Positions 49,112-58,031 of a stretch of 64,000 nucleotides of DNA are shown here, in pieces; position 1 is the first letter of the stretch; every line of letters starts with the position of its first letter. The notes under the pieces are model-generated. The model was not told where the DNA came from, did not search any database, and saw nothing but the letters and a program-made list of their open reading frames with translations. The position numbers were made by a program, and so were the translations under genes. This DNA comes from Halobacteriovoraceae bacterium (GTDB lineage Bacteria > Bdellovibrionota > Bacteriovoracia > Bacteriovoracales > Bacteriovoracaceae). The stretch is from the NCBI GenBank assembly GCA_002713145.1, contig PAVS01000003.1, positions 65,707 to 129,706 on the forward strand. The letters run 5' to 3'.

Positions 49112-51073
49112 ATGTTTACAAGTTTTAAAGAATTTAAATTTTTTCAATCATTTAGAATTCCACTTGAGTCTAAAGACGATGTGAGATGTACTTTTGAGTA
49201 CGAAGATGAAATGGGAAAGTTTGTTAATATTATGGATGCAAACTTAGAAGATGTGTCTATTACAGGTCTAGGCTTTAAATCAAAACAACGAGTCAAAGTT
49301 GGGACAAATATACGGGTAGGAATTCATTATAAAAGAATCCGTATTGATATTGAAGGGCATGTGGTGAGATCATTTGGATATAATCCAGACAATGAAACTG
49401 ACAATATGGTGTACGGAGTGGAATTGGATGAGGAAGACCACCCATCGATGAAAAGATTCATCGTTCAATACGTTATGGGCTTCTCTCCTGATAGGGCCAG
49501 AGATTGTATTACCACCATGGCCGTGAGTGAACGTTACAAGAAAGCAACTGAAGGCTTTGAAGTTTTCTCACTTATGCTTTCACTTTTTAAAGATATTACT
49601 TCATTTGGTTCTCAAGAAACATTTCTTAAATCAATGTTAGAAGAAATCTCTAGAATCTTGAACTCGCAAAGAGCATCTATCTTTTTAATTAACCCTCAAA
49701 CAAACGAACTCGAAGCGGTTGCAGCATTGGGGATTGAAAAAGAATTTTTAAAATTTGATTACCGTAAAGGTATTGCGGGCTCTGTCTTCACGACGGGAGT
49801 TCCTCTCAATATTGATGCTAAAACAGACAAAGTTAGATTTTCTCAAGAAATGGATAAAAGAACAGGGTATGAAACCAAATCAATTCTTTGTAATCCTATA
49901 ACGAATAGAGAGGATAAAGTCATTGGGGTGATTGAAGTCCTGAATAAGAGAAACCAAGATCGTTTTACTGAAGAAGATGAAAAAACTATGAAAGTCCTTG
50001 CTCTCATTTTTAGCTCAGTCTTCCATAATTACAATCCTATTTCTGAAAAATCACTTATTCGCAGGTTTTCAACTCCTTACGATAGAGAGTTTGCTTATAT
50101 TGGTAAGTCTAGTTCAACCAACGAAATTAGAAAAAGTATCGTTAAACTGAAAGATATTGATTCACCACTTCTCATCAATGGTGAGTTTGGTTGTGGAAAA
50201 AAACTACTCGCTCGCATTGTTCACAACGAAGGTAAGCGGGGTCTGAATAAATTCAAGATCATAAATTGTAAAGGTGTTGATGTTCATGAAGTAGAAGAAC
50301 AACTTTTTGGCAGTGAAAAGACAAAGTCTGTCTTAGAAGAGTGCCGGGGAGGGACTGCTGTCTTAGACGAAGTTGGTTATCTCCCACTAGAGTTACAAAC
50401 AAAATTATGTAAAGTTCTCAAAGAGCGACATATACCGGGCTCTAATCTCACCTTAGATGTAAGAATTATTTTTACTTCAGGCCAGGATCTTAAAAAAATG
50501 GCCCAAACCGATGGAACATTTAACTTTGAGCTTTATAGCTATGTTCAAGAGTCTATTTTACTAGTTGAGCCTCTCCGAAAAAGACCAGAGGATATAGAGG
50601 AACTCACCTCATACTTTTTAAGAAAAGAGTGTCGTAAACAAGGGTTACTGCTCAAAGAATTCTCGGAAGACGTTCTAGCTAAACTCAAAGAATATGATTG
50701 GCCTAGTAACGTAACAGAATTAGAGCAAGCTGTTCAAAAAGCGGTTCTTTATAATCCAAAAGCCCATGTTATTAACAAACTTAATAAATCAGGTGCGATA
50801 CCTATCATAGACCTCACCAAATCAAGTATGCATGGTCTCGATAACATACCTCATGCGAGAGATTGGCAGTTACCTCTTAAAGAAAGAGTGGCCCTCGTTG
50901 AACGGGAGATGATACTTGCTGAAATTAGAAGAAATAAAGGTAATAAGTCTAAAGCGGCCAAGGAAATGGGGATCTCTAGAGAAGCCTTGAGAAAAAAACT
51001 CCTTCAAAGTGATGAGATTATCGAAACACTCGAAAATCAAAACACTCCTACTGAAGAGAAAAAAGCAGCTTAA
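49112..51073 (+). CDS. PilZ-like/GAF/AAA+/Fis regulator lacking the GAFTGA loop
   Basis: 653 residues from the ATG at 49112 (AGGAG 7 nt upstream; ATG codons at 49085 and 49097 are alternatives). Order: PilZ-like barrel (about 10-110; DVSITGLGFKS fits D-x-S-x-x-G, the R-x3-R motif is not evident), GAF (about 145-300), AAA+ domain with Walker A GEFGCGKK from residue 357 and Walker-B-like GGTAVLDEVG, and a Fis-type helix-turn-helix (NKSKAAKEMGISREALRKKL). Where sigma54 activators carry GAFTGA, after LFGSEK near residue 400, the sequence goes directly to TKSVLEECRGGT. It probably regulates without sigma54. Confidence 0.88.
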   Translation: MFTSFKEFKFFQSFRIPLESKDDVRCTFEYEDEMGKFVNIMDANLEDVSITGLGFKSKQRVKVGTNIRVGIHYKRIRIDIEGHVVRSFGYNPDNETDNMVYGVELDEEDHPSMKRFIVQYVMGFSPDRARDCITTMAVSERYKKATEGFEVFSLMLSLFKDITSFGSQETFLKSMLEEISRILNSQRASIFLINPQTNELEAVAALGIEKEFLKFDYRKGIAGSVFTTGVPLNIDAKTDKVRFSQEMDKRTGYETKSILCNPITNREDKVIGVIEVLNKRNQDRFTEEDEKTMKVLALIFSSVFHNYNPISEKSLIRRFSTPYDREFAYIGKSSSTNEIRKSIVKLKDIDSPLLINGEFGCGKKLLARIVHNEGKRGLNKFKIINCKGVDVHEVEEQLFGSEKTKSVLEECRGGTAVLDEVGYLPLELQTKLCKVLKERHIPGSNLTLDVRIIFTSGQDLKKMAQTDGTFNFELYSYVQESILLVEPLRKRPEDIEELTSYFLRKECRKQGLLLKEFSEDVLAKLKEYDWPSNVTELEQAVQKAVLYNPKAHVINKLNKSGAIPIIDLTKSSMHGLDNIPHARDWQLPLKERVALVEREMILAEIRRNKGNKSKAAKEMGISREALRKKLLQSDEIIETLENQNTPTEEKKAA

Positions 51074-51099
51074 TTTTACAAAAATATTGATGATAGAGA

Positions 51100-51127
51100 G
51101 GGCAGGAAGATACTTCCTGCCTTTTTT
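51100..51127 (+). terminator. Intrinsic terminator after the AAA+ regulator gene
   Basis: GGCAGGAAG pairs with CTTCCTGCC around a 3-nt loop (9 bp), followed by six T. Confidence 0.85.
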
Positions 51128-51182
51128 ATTTATTCCATCTCTCTTCGAAATATTCCGATAGAAAAGCATAAGGAAAGTCTAG

Positions 51183-51980
51183 ATGGATATTTTATTTTCT
51201 CTTTTTGAGAATTTCACACTCACTGATTCACTCGATATCATTATCGTTGCGATCATCCTTTATCAATTTTTTACTATTATTCAAGGAACCCGTGCGGTTC
51301 AAGTCTTGGTGGGAACGGCCGCCATTGCTACTTTATACTGGTTCAGTCTTTCTATGGAGTTGTACTCTCTCAATTGGTTACTCCAGCACTTTTTTGATTA
51401 TTTTTTTGTCATCGTGATCATATTGTTTCAAGAACAAATTAGATCTGCCTTGGCCATCTTTGGAAATGCGGGGGTTTTTACTCGCAAAAAAAACCAGTAT
51501 TATGACACTCAAATAGAGGAAATGATTTCAGCCTGTATGGCCTTGAGAAGAGAAAAAACAGGAGCGCTTATTGTGATAGAGCGTAATCATGGGCTTTTGA
51601 ATTACTCAGCAACAGGGACCCGAATGGACTCTAAGATCCACAGTGATTTACTTTATACTATCTTTCAACCATCTTCCCCTCTGCACGACGGGGCTGTCAT
51701 CATTTATCAAAATAGAATTCAATCTGCAGGTTGTTTTCTTCCTTTATCCAAAAATATTGATTTGGATAGGCATATTGGAACGAGGCATAGAGCCGCTCTA
51801 GGAATTAGTGAGGTGAGTGACGCCTTGGTGCTCGTGGTGAGTGAAGAGAGTGGTAAAATTAGTTTATGCATCAACGGAAGGTTCATTCATTGTGAAGATG
51901 AAAGTACTTTGAGAGCTCAGTTAAGAATGCATCTTTATTCGGCCAAAGAAAGAGAAGCCTTTAGTTTGAGTCAAGCATGA
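51183..51980 (+). CDS. cdaA: Diadenylate cyclase CdaA
   Basis: 265 residues. Three membrane helices in the first 80 residues, then a DAC domain: GALIVIERNHGLLNYSATG, SPLHDGAVII (D-G-A) and GTRHRAALGISEVSDAL (R-H-R). It makes the second messenger c-di-AMP from two ATP. The order cdaA-cdaR-glmM is the same as in many Firmicutes and in other bacteria, with a 4-nt overlap to cdaR. Confidence 0.96.
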   Translation: MDILFSLFENFTLTDSLDIIIVAIILYQFFTIIQGTRAVQVLVGTAAIATLYWFSLSMELYSLNWLLQHFFDYFFVIVIILFQEQIRSALAIFGNAGVFTRKKNQYYDTQIEEMISACMALRREKTGALIVIERNHGLLNYSATGTRMDSKIHSDLLYTIFQPSSPLHDGAVIIYQNRIQSAGCFLPLSKNIDLDRHIGTRHRAALGISEVSDALVLVVSEESGKISLCINGRFIHCEDESTLRAQLRMHLYSAKEREAFSLSQA

Positions 51981-52888
51981 GATCGAGTATAAAAAAGAGA
52001 AAATATTTACTTCGCCTTTTCTCATTTGTTTTCAGTTTTTTTATATGGCTTTATGTCATTAGTTCGGCTGAAGTTGAGGTGCAAAAATTTTTGTCCGTTC
52101 AGATTGAACTTCCTGAGGGCTATTCGTTAGGCAATCAAGACCAAAAAGAATTGAGCTTAAAAATTAAAGGGCCCAGGGTTTTTGTAAGAAAATATCTAGA
52201 TAATCAAGATGCCTTAGTTATTCCCCTTCAAGATTATTATCAAGAAGGGCGTTTGAGTTATAAAAAAAACATAAATCAATTTGAGTTTTCACTTCCTTTC
52301 GGGATTAAAATGCAGGACTTTTCTCCTAAATCCATTTATTTCACCATAGGTAAAACCATGACTAAAACCCTTCCTGTTGTGGTCAAAGTTGATCCCAAAA
52401 TCAAACAGAAATATGAGCTTAAAAACTTAAGTATTACTCCACGAGAGGTTGAAGTCACAGGCACCAGAAAGATTATGCGGAAGCTCTCTTTTATAGAAAC
52501 AAAATTTCTCACAGAAAAGAAAATATTTAGTGGGGAAACGGTAGAGGTAGAATTAGAGAAACCTCAGGAAACGCTGCTCTTGAGTCAAGAAAATGCTGTG
52601 GTAAGTTATAATGTCGATTCTAAGGTGAGTGAATTTACTTTTACAAATATTCCGATTATATTTCAGAGTGCGAAATTACTCAATGCTGCAGCTCCTAAAT
52701 CGGTAAGTGTCAAAGTCCGTGCACTGAAAACTGACTTAAACTTAGAGTTAAAAAAGAAAGTAAAAGTTATGGCAAAAATTCCAGTTACTGATCAAAAAGA
52801 AATTGAAGTTCCTATTCAGGTAGAGTTGCCAGAGCAAATTGAGTTTGTTTCAGTTGAACCTAATGTCGTCAATGTGATAACGGAGTAA
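51977..52888 (+). CDS. cdaR: YbbR-domain protein CdaR, regulator of CdaA
   Basis: 303 residues. One N-terminal membrane helix (LLRLFSFVFSFFIWLYVIS) is followed by tandem YbbR-like beta domains outside the membrane; segments such as VEVTGTRKIMRKLSFIETK and PKSVSVKVRALKTDL are typical. CdaR modulates CdaA. The stop is 2 nt before glmM's ATG. Confidence 0.9.
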   Translation: MRSSIKKRKYLLRLFSFVFSFFIWLYVISSAEVEVQKFLSVQIELPEGYSLGNQDQKELSLKIKGPRVFVRKYLDNQDALVIPLQDYYQEGRLSYKKNINQFEFSLPFGIKMQDFSPKSIYFTIGKTMTKTLPVVVKVDPKIKQKYELKNLSITPREVEVTGTRKIMRKLSFIETKFLTEKKIFSGETVEVELEKPQETLLLSQENAVVSYNVDSKVSEFTFTNIPIIFQSAKLLNAAAPKSVSVKVRALKTDLNLELKKKVKVMAKIPVTDQKEIEVPIQVELPEQIEFVSVEPNVVNVITE

Positions 52889-52890
52889 TC

Positions 52891-54255
52891 ATGAGTCAGA
52901 GAAAATTATTTGGTACAGATGGAATCAGAGGACGGGCGAACGTTTTTCCTATGACGGGGGAGATCGCATTTGCTCTCGGTCGAGCAGTGACGGCCCATTT
53001 CCAAACCAATAGTAAAAATAAAAAACCAGTGATCATTATTGGGAAAGATACGAGACTGAGTTGTTATATGTTGGAGCAAGCATTTTCTGCGGGAGTCTGC
53101 TCCCAAGGAGGAAAGGCCATCTTAACTGGTCCACTGCCCACGCCGGGAGTTGCTTTTGTAACTCAATCTATGCGAGCTGATGCAGGTATTATGATCAGCG
53201 CCTCCCACAATGCCTATAACGATAATGGTATAAAGATTTTTGACCGCACGGGACATAAACTTCCAGACGAAGTTGAAGCCGCTCTAGAAAAAATGATTCT
53301 TAATAATGATCTCATCCCTAAAAAACTCGATGACGAATTGGGGAATGCAAAAAGACTGGATGAGGTTGTAGGACGATATATTGTCAAAGTCAAACAAGCA
53401 CTTTCAGAAGAATATACTCTTGATGGGATCAGGCTTGTGGTGGATGGAGCTAATGGAGCTGGTTATAAAGTTGCTCCTATGGCATTTGCTGAGTTGGGGG
53501 CTGATGTGGTGGCCATGGGGAATGAGCCCAATGGAACAAATATCAATCTCAATGTAGGAGCTCTTCACCCGGAAAGCTGTGCTGAGAAGGTTAAAAAATA
53601 TCGAGCTGATTATGGAATCTGTTTAGATGGAGATGGAGATAGACTGACTTTTATTAATTCAAATGGAAAAGTCATCCATGGGGACCAGCTTTTAGGTGTC
53701 TTAGCCAAATTCTTGGCAAAAACGAATAAACTCGGTAGTGCTAATGAAGTGGTTGGGACAGTAATGAGTAATCTTGGCCTAGAGAAATATGTTCAGAGTT
53801 TAGGGGCGAATTTCACGAGAACAAAAGTGGGAGACCGCTATATTGTTGAGCGCATGCTCCATTCAAACGCAGTCTTTGGAGGAGAGCCTTCTGGCCATAT
53901 TATTTTTAAAGATTTTTCAACTACGGGAGATGGGATTTTAGCCGCACTGAAAGTGCTAGAATGTATAAAGTACTTTGATTGCGATCTCGCAGATCTTGTT
54001 GAAGAAGTACAATTAATGCCACAGCTATTAAAAAATATAAAAGTAAAAGAGAAAAAAGATTTTGCCACATTAAATTCCGTTCAAAAGACGCTTAAAGAAG
54101 TTGAGGGACAGCTTGGGAATCGTGGCAGAGTGTTGTTACGGTATTCTGGTACAGAAAACCTCGCAAGGGTTATGGTTGAAGGTGAAGATGATCACCTCAT
54201 TGATGAATGCTGTGAAAAACTTGTGGACTCTGTGAAAAATGAAATTGGAGTATAA
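52891..54255 (+). CDS. glmM: Phosphoglucosamine mutase
   Basis: 454 residues. LFGTDGIRGRAN start, the phosphoserine motif MISASHNAYNDNG (Ser105), metal loop DGDGDRLTF and C-terminal RYSGTENLARVMVEG are complete. It converts glucosamine-6-phosphate to glucosamine-1-phosphate for peptidoglycan and LPS. GlmM and CdaA interact in several bacteria, so the linkage joins cell-wall precursor supply to c-di-AMP. Confidence 0.97.
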   Translation: MSQRKLFGTDGIRGRANVFPMTGEIAFALGRAVTAHFQTNSKNKKPVIIIGKDTRLSCYMLEQAFSAGVCSQGGKAILTGPLPTPGVAFVTQSMRADAGIMISASHNAYNDNGIKIFDRTGHKLPDEVEAALEKMILNNDLIPKKLDDELGNAKRLDEVVGRYIVKVKQALSEEYTLDGIRLVVDGANGAGYKVAPMAFAELGADVVAMGNEPNGTNINLNVGALHPESCAEKVKKYRADYGICLDGDGDRLTFINSNGKVIHGDQLLGVLAKFLAKTNKLGSANEVVGTVMSNLGLEKYVQSLGANFTRTKVGDRYIVERMLHSNAVFGGEPSGHIIFKDFSTTGDGILAALKVLECIKYFDCDLADLVEEVQLMPQLLKNIKVKEKKDFATLNSVQKTLKEVEGQLGNRGRVLLRYSGTENLARVMVEGEDDHLIDECCEKLVDSVKNEIGV

Positions 54256-55005
54256 ATGAACCCCAGACTTGGTGTGAATATTGATCACGTGGCAACTCTT
54301 AGGCAGGCAAGAGGGGAAGCCTATCCCTCATTGGTTGAAGCTGCTGATCATGCTCTTAACGCAGGAGCTGATCAAATAACGATTCATCTAAGAGAGGATA
54401 GACGCCATATACAAGATACAGATGTCCCGGCAATCCAAATGGTGACTCAAAGATATGGTAAGCCTCTCAATCTAGAGTTAGGGGCGAATGAAGATATCAT
54501 GGCAGTGGCTATGGAAGTTAAGCCTCAGTGGTATTGTTTGGTTCCTGAAAAAAGAGAAGAGCGAACAACTGAGGGGGGCTTAGATCTAAAGTCTGCGAAA
54601 AATTTTGAAAAAATTAAAGCATCCTGTGCGCAGCTCAAAGAGAATCACCCCGAAGCAAAAATCTCTTTATTTGTTGAGTCTGATTTAGCCACTCTTGAGC
54701 AAGTGATTAAATGTGATGTTGATGCAGTCGAAATTCATACAGGTGATTTTGCAATGGATTTTATAGCGGAAGAGAGCTTAGCCCAATACTTTACGGATTA
54801 TAAATTGGCCTATGATCTCATCAAAGAGAATAACTTAGGTTTTCATGCAGGGCATGGACTTACAGATCAAAGCCTTCAACCCTTAGTGCAATTAGGATTA
54901 TTTGAAGAGTACAATATTGGTCATTGGATCATCTGCGATAGTGTGTTTTGTGGCCTAACCACATCTATTAATAAATTAAAAAAGATTTTAGAAAATAAAA
55001 GGTAA
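54256..55005 (+). CDS. pdxJ: Pyridoxine 5'-phosphate synthase
   Basis: 249 residues. GVNIDHVATLRQARG, ITIHLREDRRHIQD and the C-terminal FHAGHGLTDQSLQPL are PdxJ signatures. It condenses 1-deoxyxylulose-5-phosphate with 3-amino-2-oxopropyl phosphate to give PNP, the B6 precursor. The ATG directly follows the glmM stop, so B6 synthesis is part of the cda operon here. Confidence 0.96.
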   Translation: MNPRLGVNIDHVATLRQARGEAYPSLVEAADHALNAGADQITIHLREDRRHIQDTDVPAIQMVTQRYGKPLNLELGANEDIMAVAMEVKPQWYCLVPEKREERTTEGGLDLKSAKNFEKIKASCAQLKENHPEAKISLFVESDLATLEQVIKCDVDAVEIHTGDFAMDFIAEESLAQYFTDYKLAYDLIKENNLGFHAGHGLTDQSLQPLVQLGLFEEYNIGHWIICDSVFCGLTTSINKLKKILENKR

Positions 55006-55008
55006 ATC

Positions 55009-56610
55009 ATGAGAGTTGTATCAATTAAAGAGATGCGTGACATCGAATCCAAAGTCGTTAACGAGTATAAATTTGATGAAAGTCTTATTATTGAAAATGT
55101 AGGTATTCAAGGGGCCCACAATTTAAAAGAGCTTCTCATTGAAAATGACTTTAGCTATGAAGTTGTCTTTTTAATAGGTAAAGGCAATAACGGTGCAGAT
55201 GGTATGGCCATCGCCAGACATTTGCAAAATATGGGATTTAGGACCAGAGCTTTCATTTTTTTCTCTGATGAAGAATGTAAACCTGAGTTAAAAAAGCAGA
55301 TTGATATAGCCCAAAACTTTGGAGTTCCAGTCAATTTTATTGAAAGTGCCTCTCAACTTTCAAGCTATTTTGATCAAATGGGAAGCGAAGTTGTGGTCGA
55401 CGCTTTATTTGGTACAGGGGTACAGCTGCCATTATCTAATTTTCTCTATGAAGTGATTGAAGTTGTAAACGAACAAGCTTATTTCACTGTTTCTATTGAT
55501 ATGCCTTCCGGTGTAAATGGTGACTCAGGTCTTATGAGCGGAAAAGCGATCAAGGCGGAGTGTACTTTTGCTATAGGCTTTGCCAAACAAGGCTATTATG
55601 TGGCCGACGGTGCAAGGCATACCGGTGAAGTAAAAATTATCAATATTGGATTACCTGAAGAGTTTAATTTAAAAGGAAATAAATTTTTGCTCAAACCAGA
55701 ACAAATGGTAGAGCTTGTGGGGAAAAGAGATAAATTTGCAGATAAAAAAGTTTTTGGTCACTCACTTGTGCTCGGCGGTTCACATGGACTCACTGGTGCT
55801 GCAGCTCTTACCAGCTTAGCTTCCCTCAAAGTTGGGTCGGGATTAGTTACAGCTGCAACATGGGAGCCTCAATATCAAGAGCTCATACCTAGATTAGTAC
55901 CAGAGATTATGACAGGCTACCTCCCACTTGATGTCAATAAATGGGACCCCTTGATTAAAGATCTCAATAAATACTCTTCAATTGTCGTTGGACCTGGCTT
56001 AGCCCGTTCAAGTAGGGCAAGAAGATTAGTGCTAGAAGTCTTAAATAATTATGATGGCCCCGTAGTTTTAGATGCTGATGCGATTAATGTACTCAATATC
56101 AAAGAAGATAAAGATGTATTTACTCTTCGAAATGCACCAACTGTGCTCACCCCTCATTTTGGGGAGTTTTCCAAATTCTCAGGGATTTCTAGGGAAGAAC
56201 TCGCTTTAAACCCACTTACTCATCTTAAAAGTTTGATCAATAGAATTAATTGCACTGTGGTTCTTAAAGGCCCTTGCACTTATCTAGGTTGCAGTGATGG
56301 ATCTACTTATTTTAACTATTATCCAAATGACGGTATGGCTACAGGTGGAGTAGGTGATGTGCTCGCAGGAATTCTTGGGGGGCTTTTAGGCCAAGAGGTG
56401 AGTCTTAGATCGAAAGATAAACTTATTCATCGTTATGATACTTTTAATAGAACTGTGGCAGTTGCTATATATCTTCACTCTGTTGCCGGGAAATATGCAG
56501 CTCAGGAACTAGGAGTGCGAACAATGAGTGCAAAATCAATCATCGATTTTCTCCCTAAAGCATTTGATGTTCTTGATGATGACATGGATCGAATCAAAAA
56601 AGGTCAATAG
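55009..56610 (+). CDS. nnr: Bifunctional NAD(P)H-hydrate repair enzyme (epimerase/dehydratase)
   Basis: 533 residues. The N-terminal NnrE domain (1-215; IGKGNNGADGMAIARHL, VDALFGTG, SIDMPSGVNGDSG) epimerises R- and S-NAD(P)HX, and the C-terminal NnrD kinase-like domain (about 235-520; GHSLVLGGSHGLTGAA, VVGPGLARSS, VLDADAINVL, GTGGVGDVLAGILGG-like ATGGVGDVLAGI) dehydrates S-NAD(P)HX with ADP. The two-domain fusion is standard. Confidence 0.94.
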   Translation: MRVVSIKEMRDIESKVVNEYKFDESLIIENVGIQGAHNLKELLIENDFSYEVVFLIGKGNNGADGMAIARHLQNMGFRTRAFIFFSDEECKPELKKQIDIAQNFGVPVNFIESASQLSSYFDQMGSEVVVDALFGTGVQLPLSNFLYEVIEVVNEQAYFTVSIDMPSGVNGDSGLMSGKAIKAECTFAIGFAKQGYYVADGARHTGEVKIINIGLPEEFNLKGNKFLLKPEQMVELVGKRDKFADKKVFGHSLVLGGSHGLTGAAALTSLASLKVGSGLVTAATWEPQYQELIPRLVPEIMTGYLPLDVNKWDPLIKDLNKYSSIVVGPGLARSSRARRLVLEVLNNYDGPVVLDADAINVLNIKEDKDVFTLRNAPTVLTPHFGEFSKFSGISREELALNPLTHLKSLINRINCTVVLKGPCTYLGCSDGSTYFNYYPNDGMATGGVGDVLAGILGGLLGQEVSLRSKDKLIHRYDTFNRTVAVAIYLHSVAGKYAAQELGVRTMSAKSIIDFLPKAFDVLDDDMDRIKKGQ

Positions 56611-56613
56611 TTC

Positions 56614-57078
56614 ATGCAGAAAAAGCAAATACGGAGTTGGAAAAAAGTCTTTGTGGATGACTTGAATTATGTTTCTTATGAATTAAAAGATATTGTCGCA
56701 AAGCCTGCTGTCATCTTTCTCGAAGGGGAGCTTGGGGCTGGAAAAACAACTTTTTCCAAAAATTTCCATAACGATCCTGAAGGCTCTTCCCCAACGTACT
56801 CTTTGATTAATGAGCACAAGGATATTCTCCATGCTGATTTTTACCGTGTGAAAGAGCGTGAAGACATTATCCATTTAGAGCTTCCCCTTTATTTAGAAGA
56901 TAAAAACTTTTTATTGATTGAATGGGGATTCCAACATTTGTCTAATATAATGCCGGAAATTCCAGATTCCTTTTCCTACTATGTCTTAGAAATTCATGTG
57001 AACGATAAAGAAAATAGGGAAAAAACTGATCAATTTTCTCGTGATTTTCAACTTTATTCACTCAAATTGGACTTTTAA
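56614..57078 (+). CDS. tsaE: tRNA t6A biosynthesis ATPase TsaE
   Basis: 154 residues. Walker A FLEGELGAGKTTFSKNF, switch SSPTYSLINEH, ILHADFYRVKEREDI and LIEWGFQ are the TsaE hallmarks. It works with TsaD/TsaB in making t6A37 in tRNA. An nnr-tsaE pairing is common. It closes the operon that began with cdaA. Confidence 0.93.
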   Translation: MQKKQIRSWKKVFVDDLNYVSYELKDIVAKPAVIFLEGELGAGKTTFSKNFHNDPEGSSPTYSLINEHKDILHADFYRVKEREDIIHLELPLYLEDKNFLLIEWGFQHLSNIMPEIPDSFSYYVLEIHVNDKENREKTDQFSRDFQLYSLKLDF

Positions 57079-57225
57079 AGTTACCCGCCCGAAACAGTCG
57101 GAAAAATATTCCTGATTAATTTGTGCAACTAGTCCCAGTCTGGCCCTAGGAAAAACGATTAATTTCAGGCAGTTAACGTATGTTTTTGATGTAAGAACTT
57201 TTTAAGCTTTCTTAAGTAATAAACA

Positions 57226-57256
57226 GTTGACGTCAACAACTAAAAAAGGTGATACT
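57226..57256 (+). promoter_or_regulatory. Perfect 12-bp palindrome over the -35 of the Rrf2 gene promoter
   Basis: GTTGACGTCAAC is a perfect palindrome and contains TTGACG; 18 nt further is GATACT (4/6). A dimeric repressor bound here would cover the -35. It lies in the 302-nt gap 57079-57380, whose other visible feature is a possible leader hairpin (GGGGAT with ATCTCC, about 57303-57327). Autoregulation by the downstream Rrf2 protein is an inference. Confidence 0.45.
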
Positions 57257-57380
57257 TTTATCAGAGATGATTTGGCCAACTTTATAAGTCAGGTTATCTC
57301 CCGGGGATCAATGGATGGGAAATCTCCGAATAAAAACATTCAAAAAAATATTTGTTTAATTAGATTATGGAGGATGACAA

Positions 57381-57950
57381 ATGAGACTTACTTCTAAAGG
57401 CCGTTACGCTGTTAGAGCAATGCTAGACCTAACTTTCCACTCAAACGGAAATCCAGTTAGATTACAAGAAATTTCTACAAGACAAGCAATTTCACTACAC
57501 TACTTAGAGCAACTTTTCAGAAAATTGAGAACTGGTAGAGTTGTTAAGTCTGTTCGTGGACCAGGTGGTGGATACGTTCTTGCTAGATCAATGGATGAAA
57601 TCACTGTAAGAGACATTCTTGAGTGTGTTGGTGAGAATATCAACCCAGCTAGAGATATTATGGGACTTCCAAGCTCTGGTGTAGAAGTAAAGCCAGCTGC
57701 TGAAGGTGAAGCCACAAGAATTGATACAACAGAGTTCAGATTAACTAAGAACTTTTTCGAAAACCTTGGTGTTTTAATGCAAGAGTACTTAACAACGACA
57801 ACTCTTGGAGATCTTTCTAGAAAAGCTAGAGAAATCAATGCTACAGAAACTGGATCTTTTGCTGCAAGTACAACTAATGCAGCGATTGAAGCAACTTCTA
57901 ATGAGACTGCTTCTATCATCAGACCAGCTCTTGGTGAGATCAATCAATAA
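57381..57950 (+). CDS. Rrf2-family transcriptional regulator
   Basis: 189 residues. The N-terminal winged helix is typical (RLTSKGRYAVRAMLDLTFH ... ISLHYLEQLFRKLR ... VRGPGGGYVLAR). IscR-type members hold a [2Fe-2S] cluster with three Cys and a His between about 90 and 110; here that region (LECVGENINPARDIMG) has only one Cys. The last 40 residues are Ala/Thr/Asn-rich. GGAGG precedes the ATG. A cysteine desulfurase gene follows, suggesting control of sulphur or Fe-S supply, but by a non-cluster signal. Confidence 0.88.
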   Translation: MRLTSKGRYAVRAMLDLTFHSNGNPVRLQEISTRQAISLHYLEQLFRKLRTGRVVKSVRGPGGGYVLARSMDEITVRDILECVGENINPARDIMGLPSSGVEVKPAAEGEATRIDTTEFRLTKNFFENLGVLMQEYLTTTTLGDLSRKAREINATETGSFAASTTNAAIEATSNETASIIRPALGEINQ

Positions 57951-57975
57951 AAATTAATCAATTTATTGATATATA

Positions 57976-58006
57976 AGGGAGACCGATAGGTCTCCTTTTT
58001 TTTTGA
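57976..58006 (+). terminator. Intrinsic terminator between the Rrf2 and cysteine desulfurase genes
   Basis: GGAGACC-GATA-GGTCTCC, a 7-bp stem flanked by A and followed by ten T. Confidence 0.85.
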
Positions 58007-58031
58007 TAAAAAATCGGGTAATCTCCTGTCC

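Noticed and set aside
57311..57397. 28-codon upstream frame overlapping the Rrf2 start (ATG at 57311 after GGGGATCA)
   Set aside because: A leader peptide is possible, but the site is weak, the product has no run of regulatory codons, and nothing shows that it is translated.
57500..57943. 147-codon minus-strand frame opposite the Rrf2 gene
   Set aside because: Shadow of the Rrf2 coding sequence; composition is a mirror of its codons, and no ribosome site or homology is apparent.
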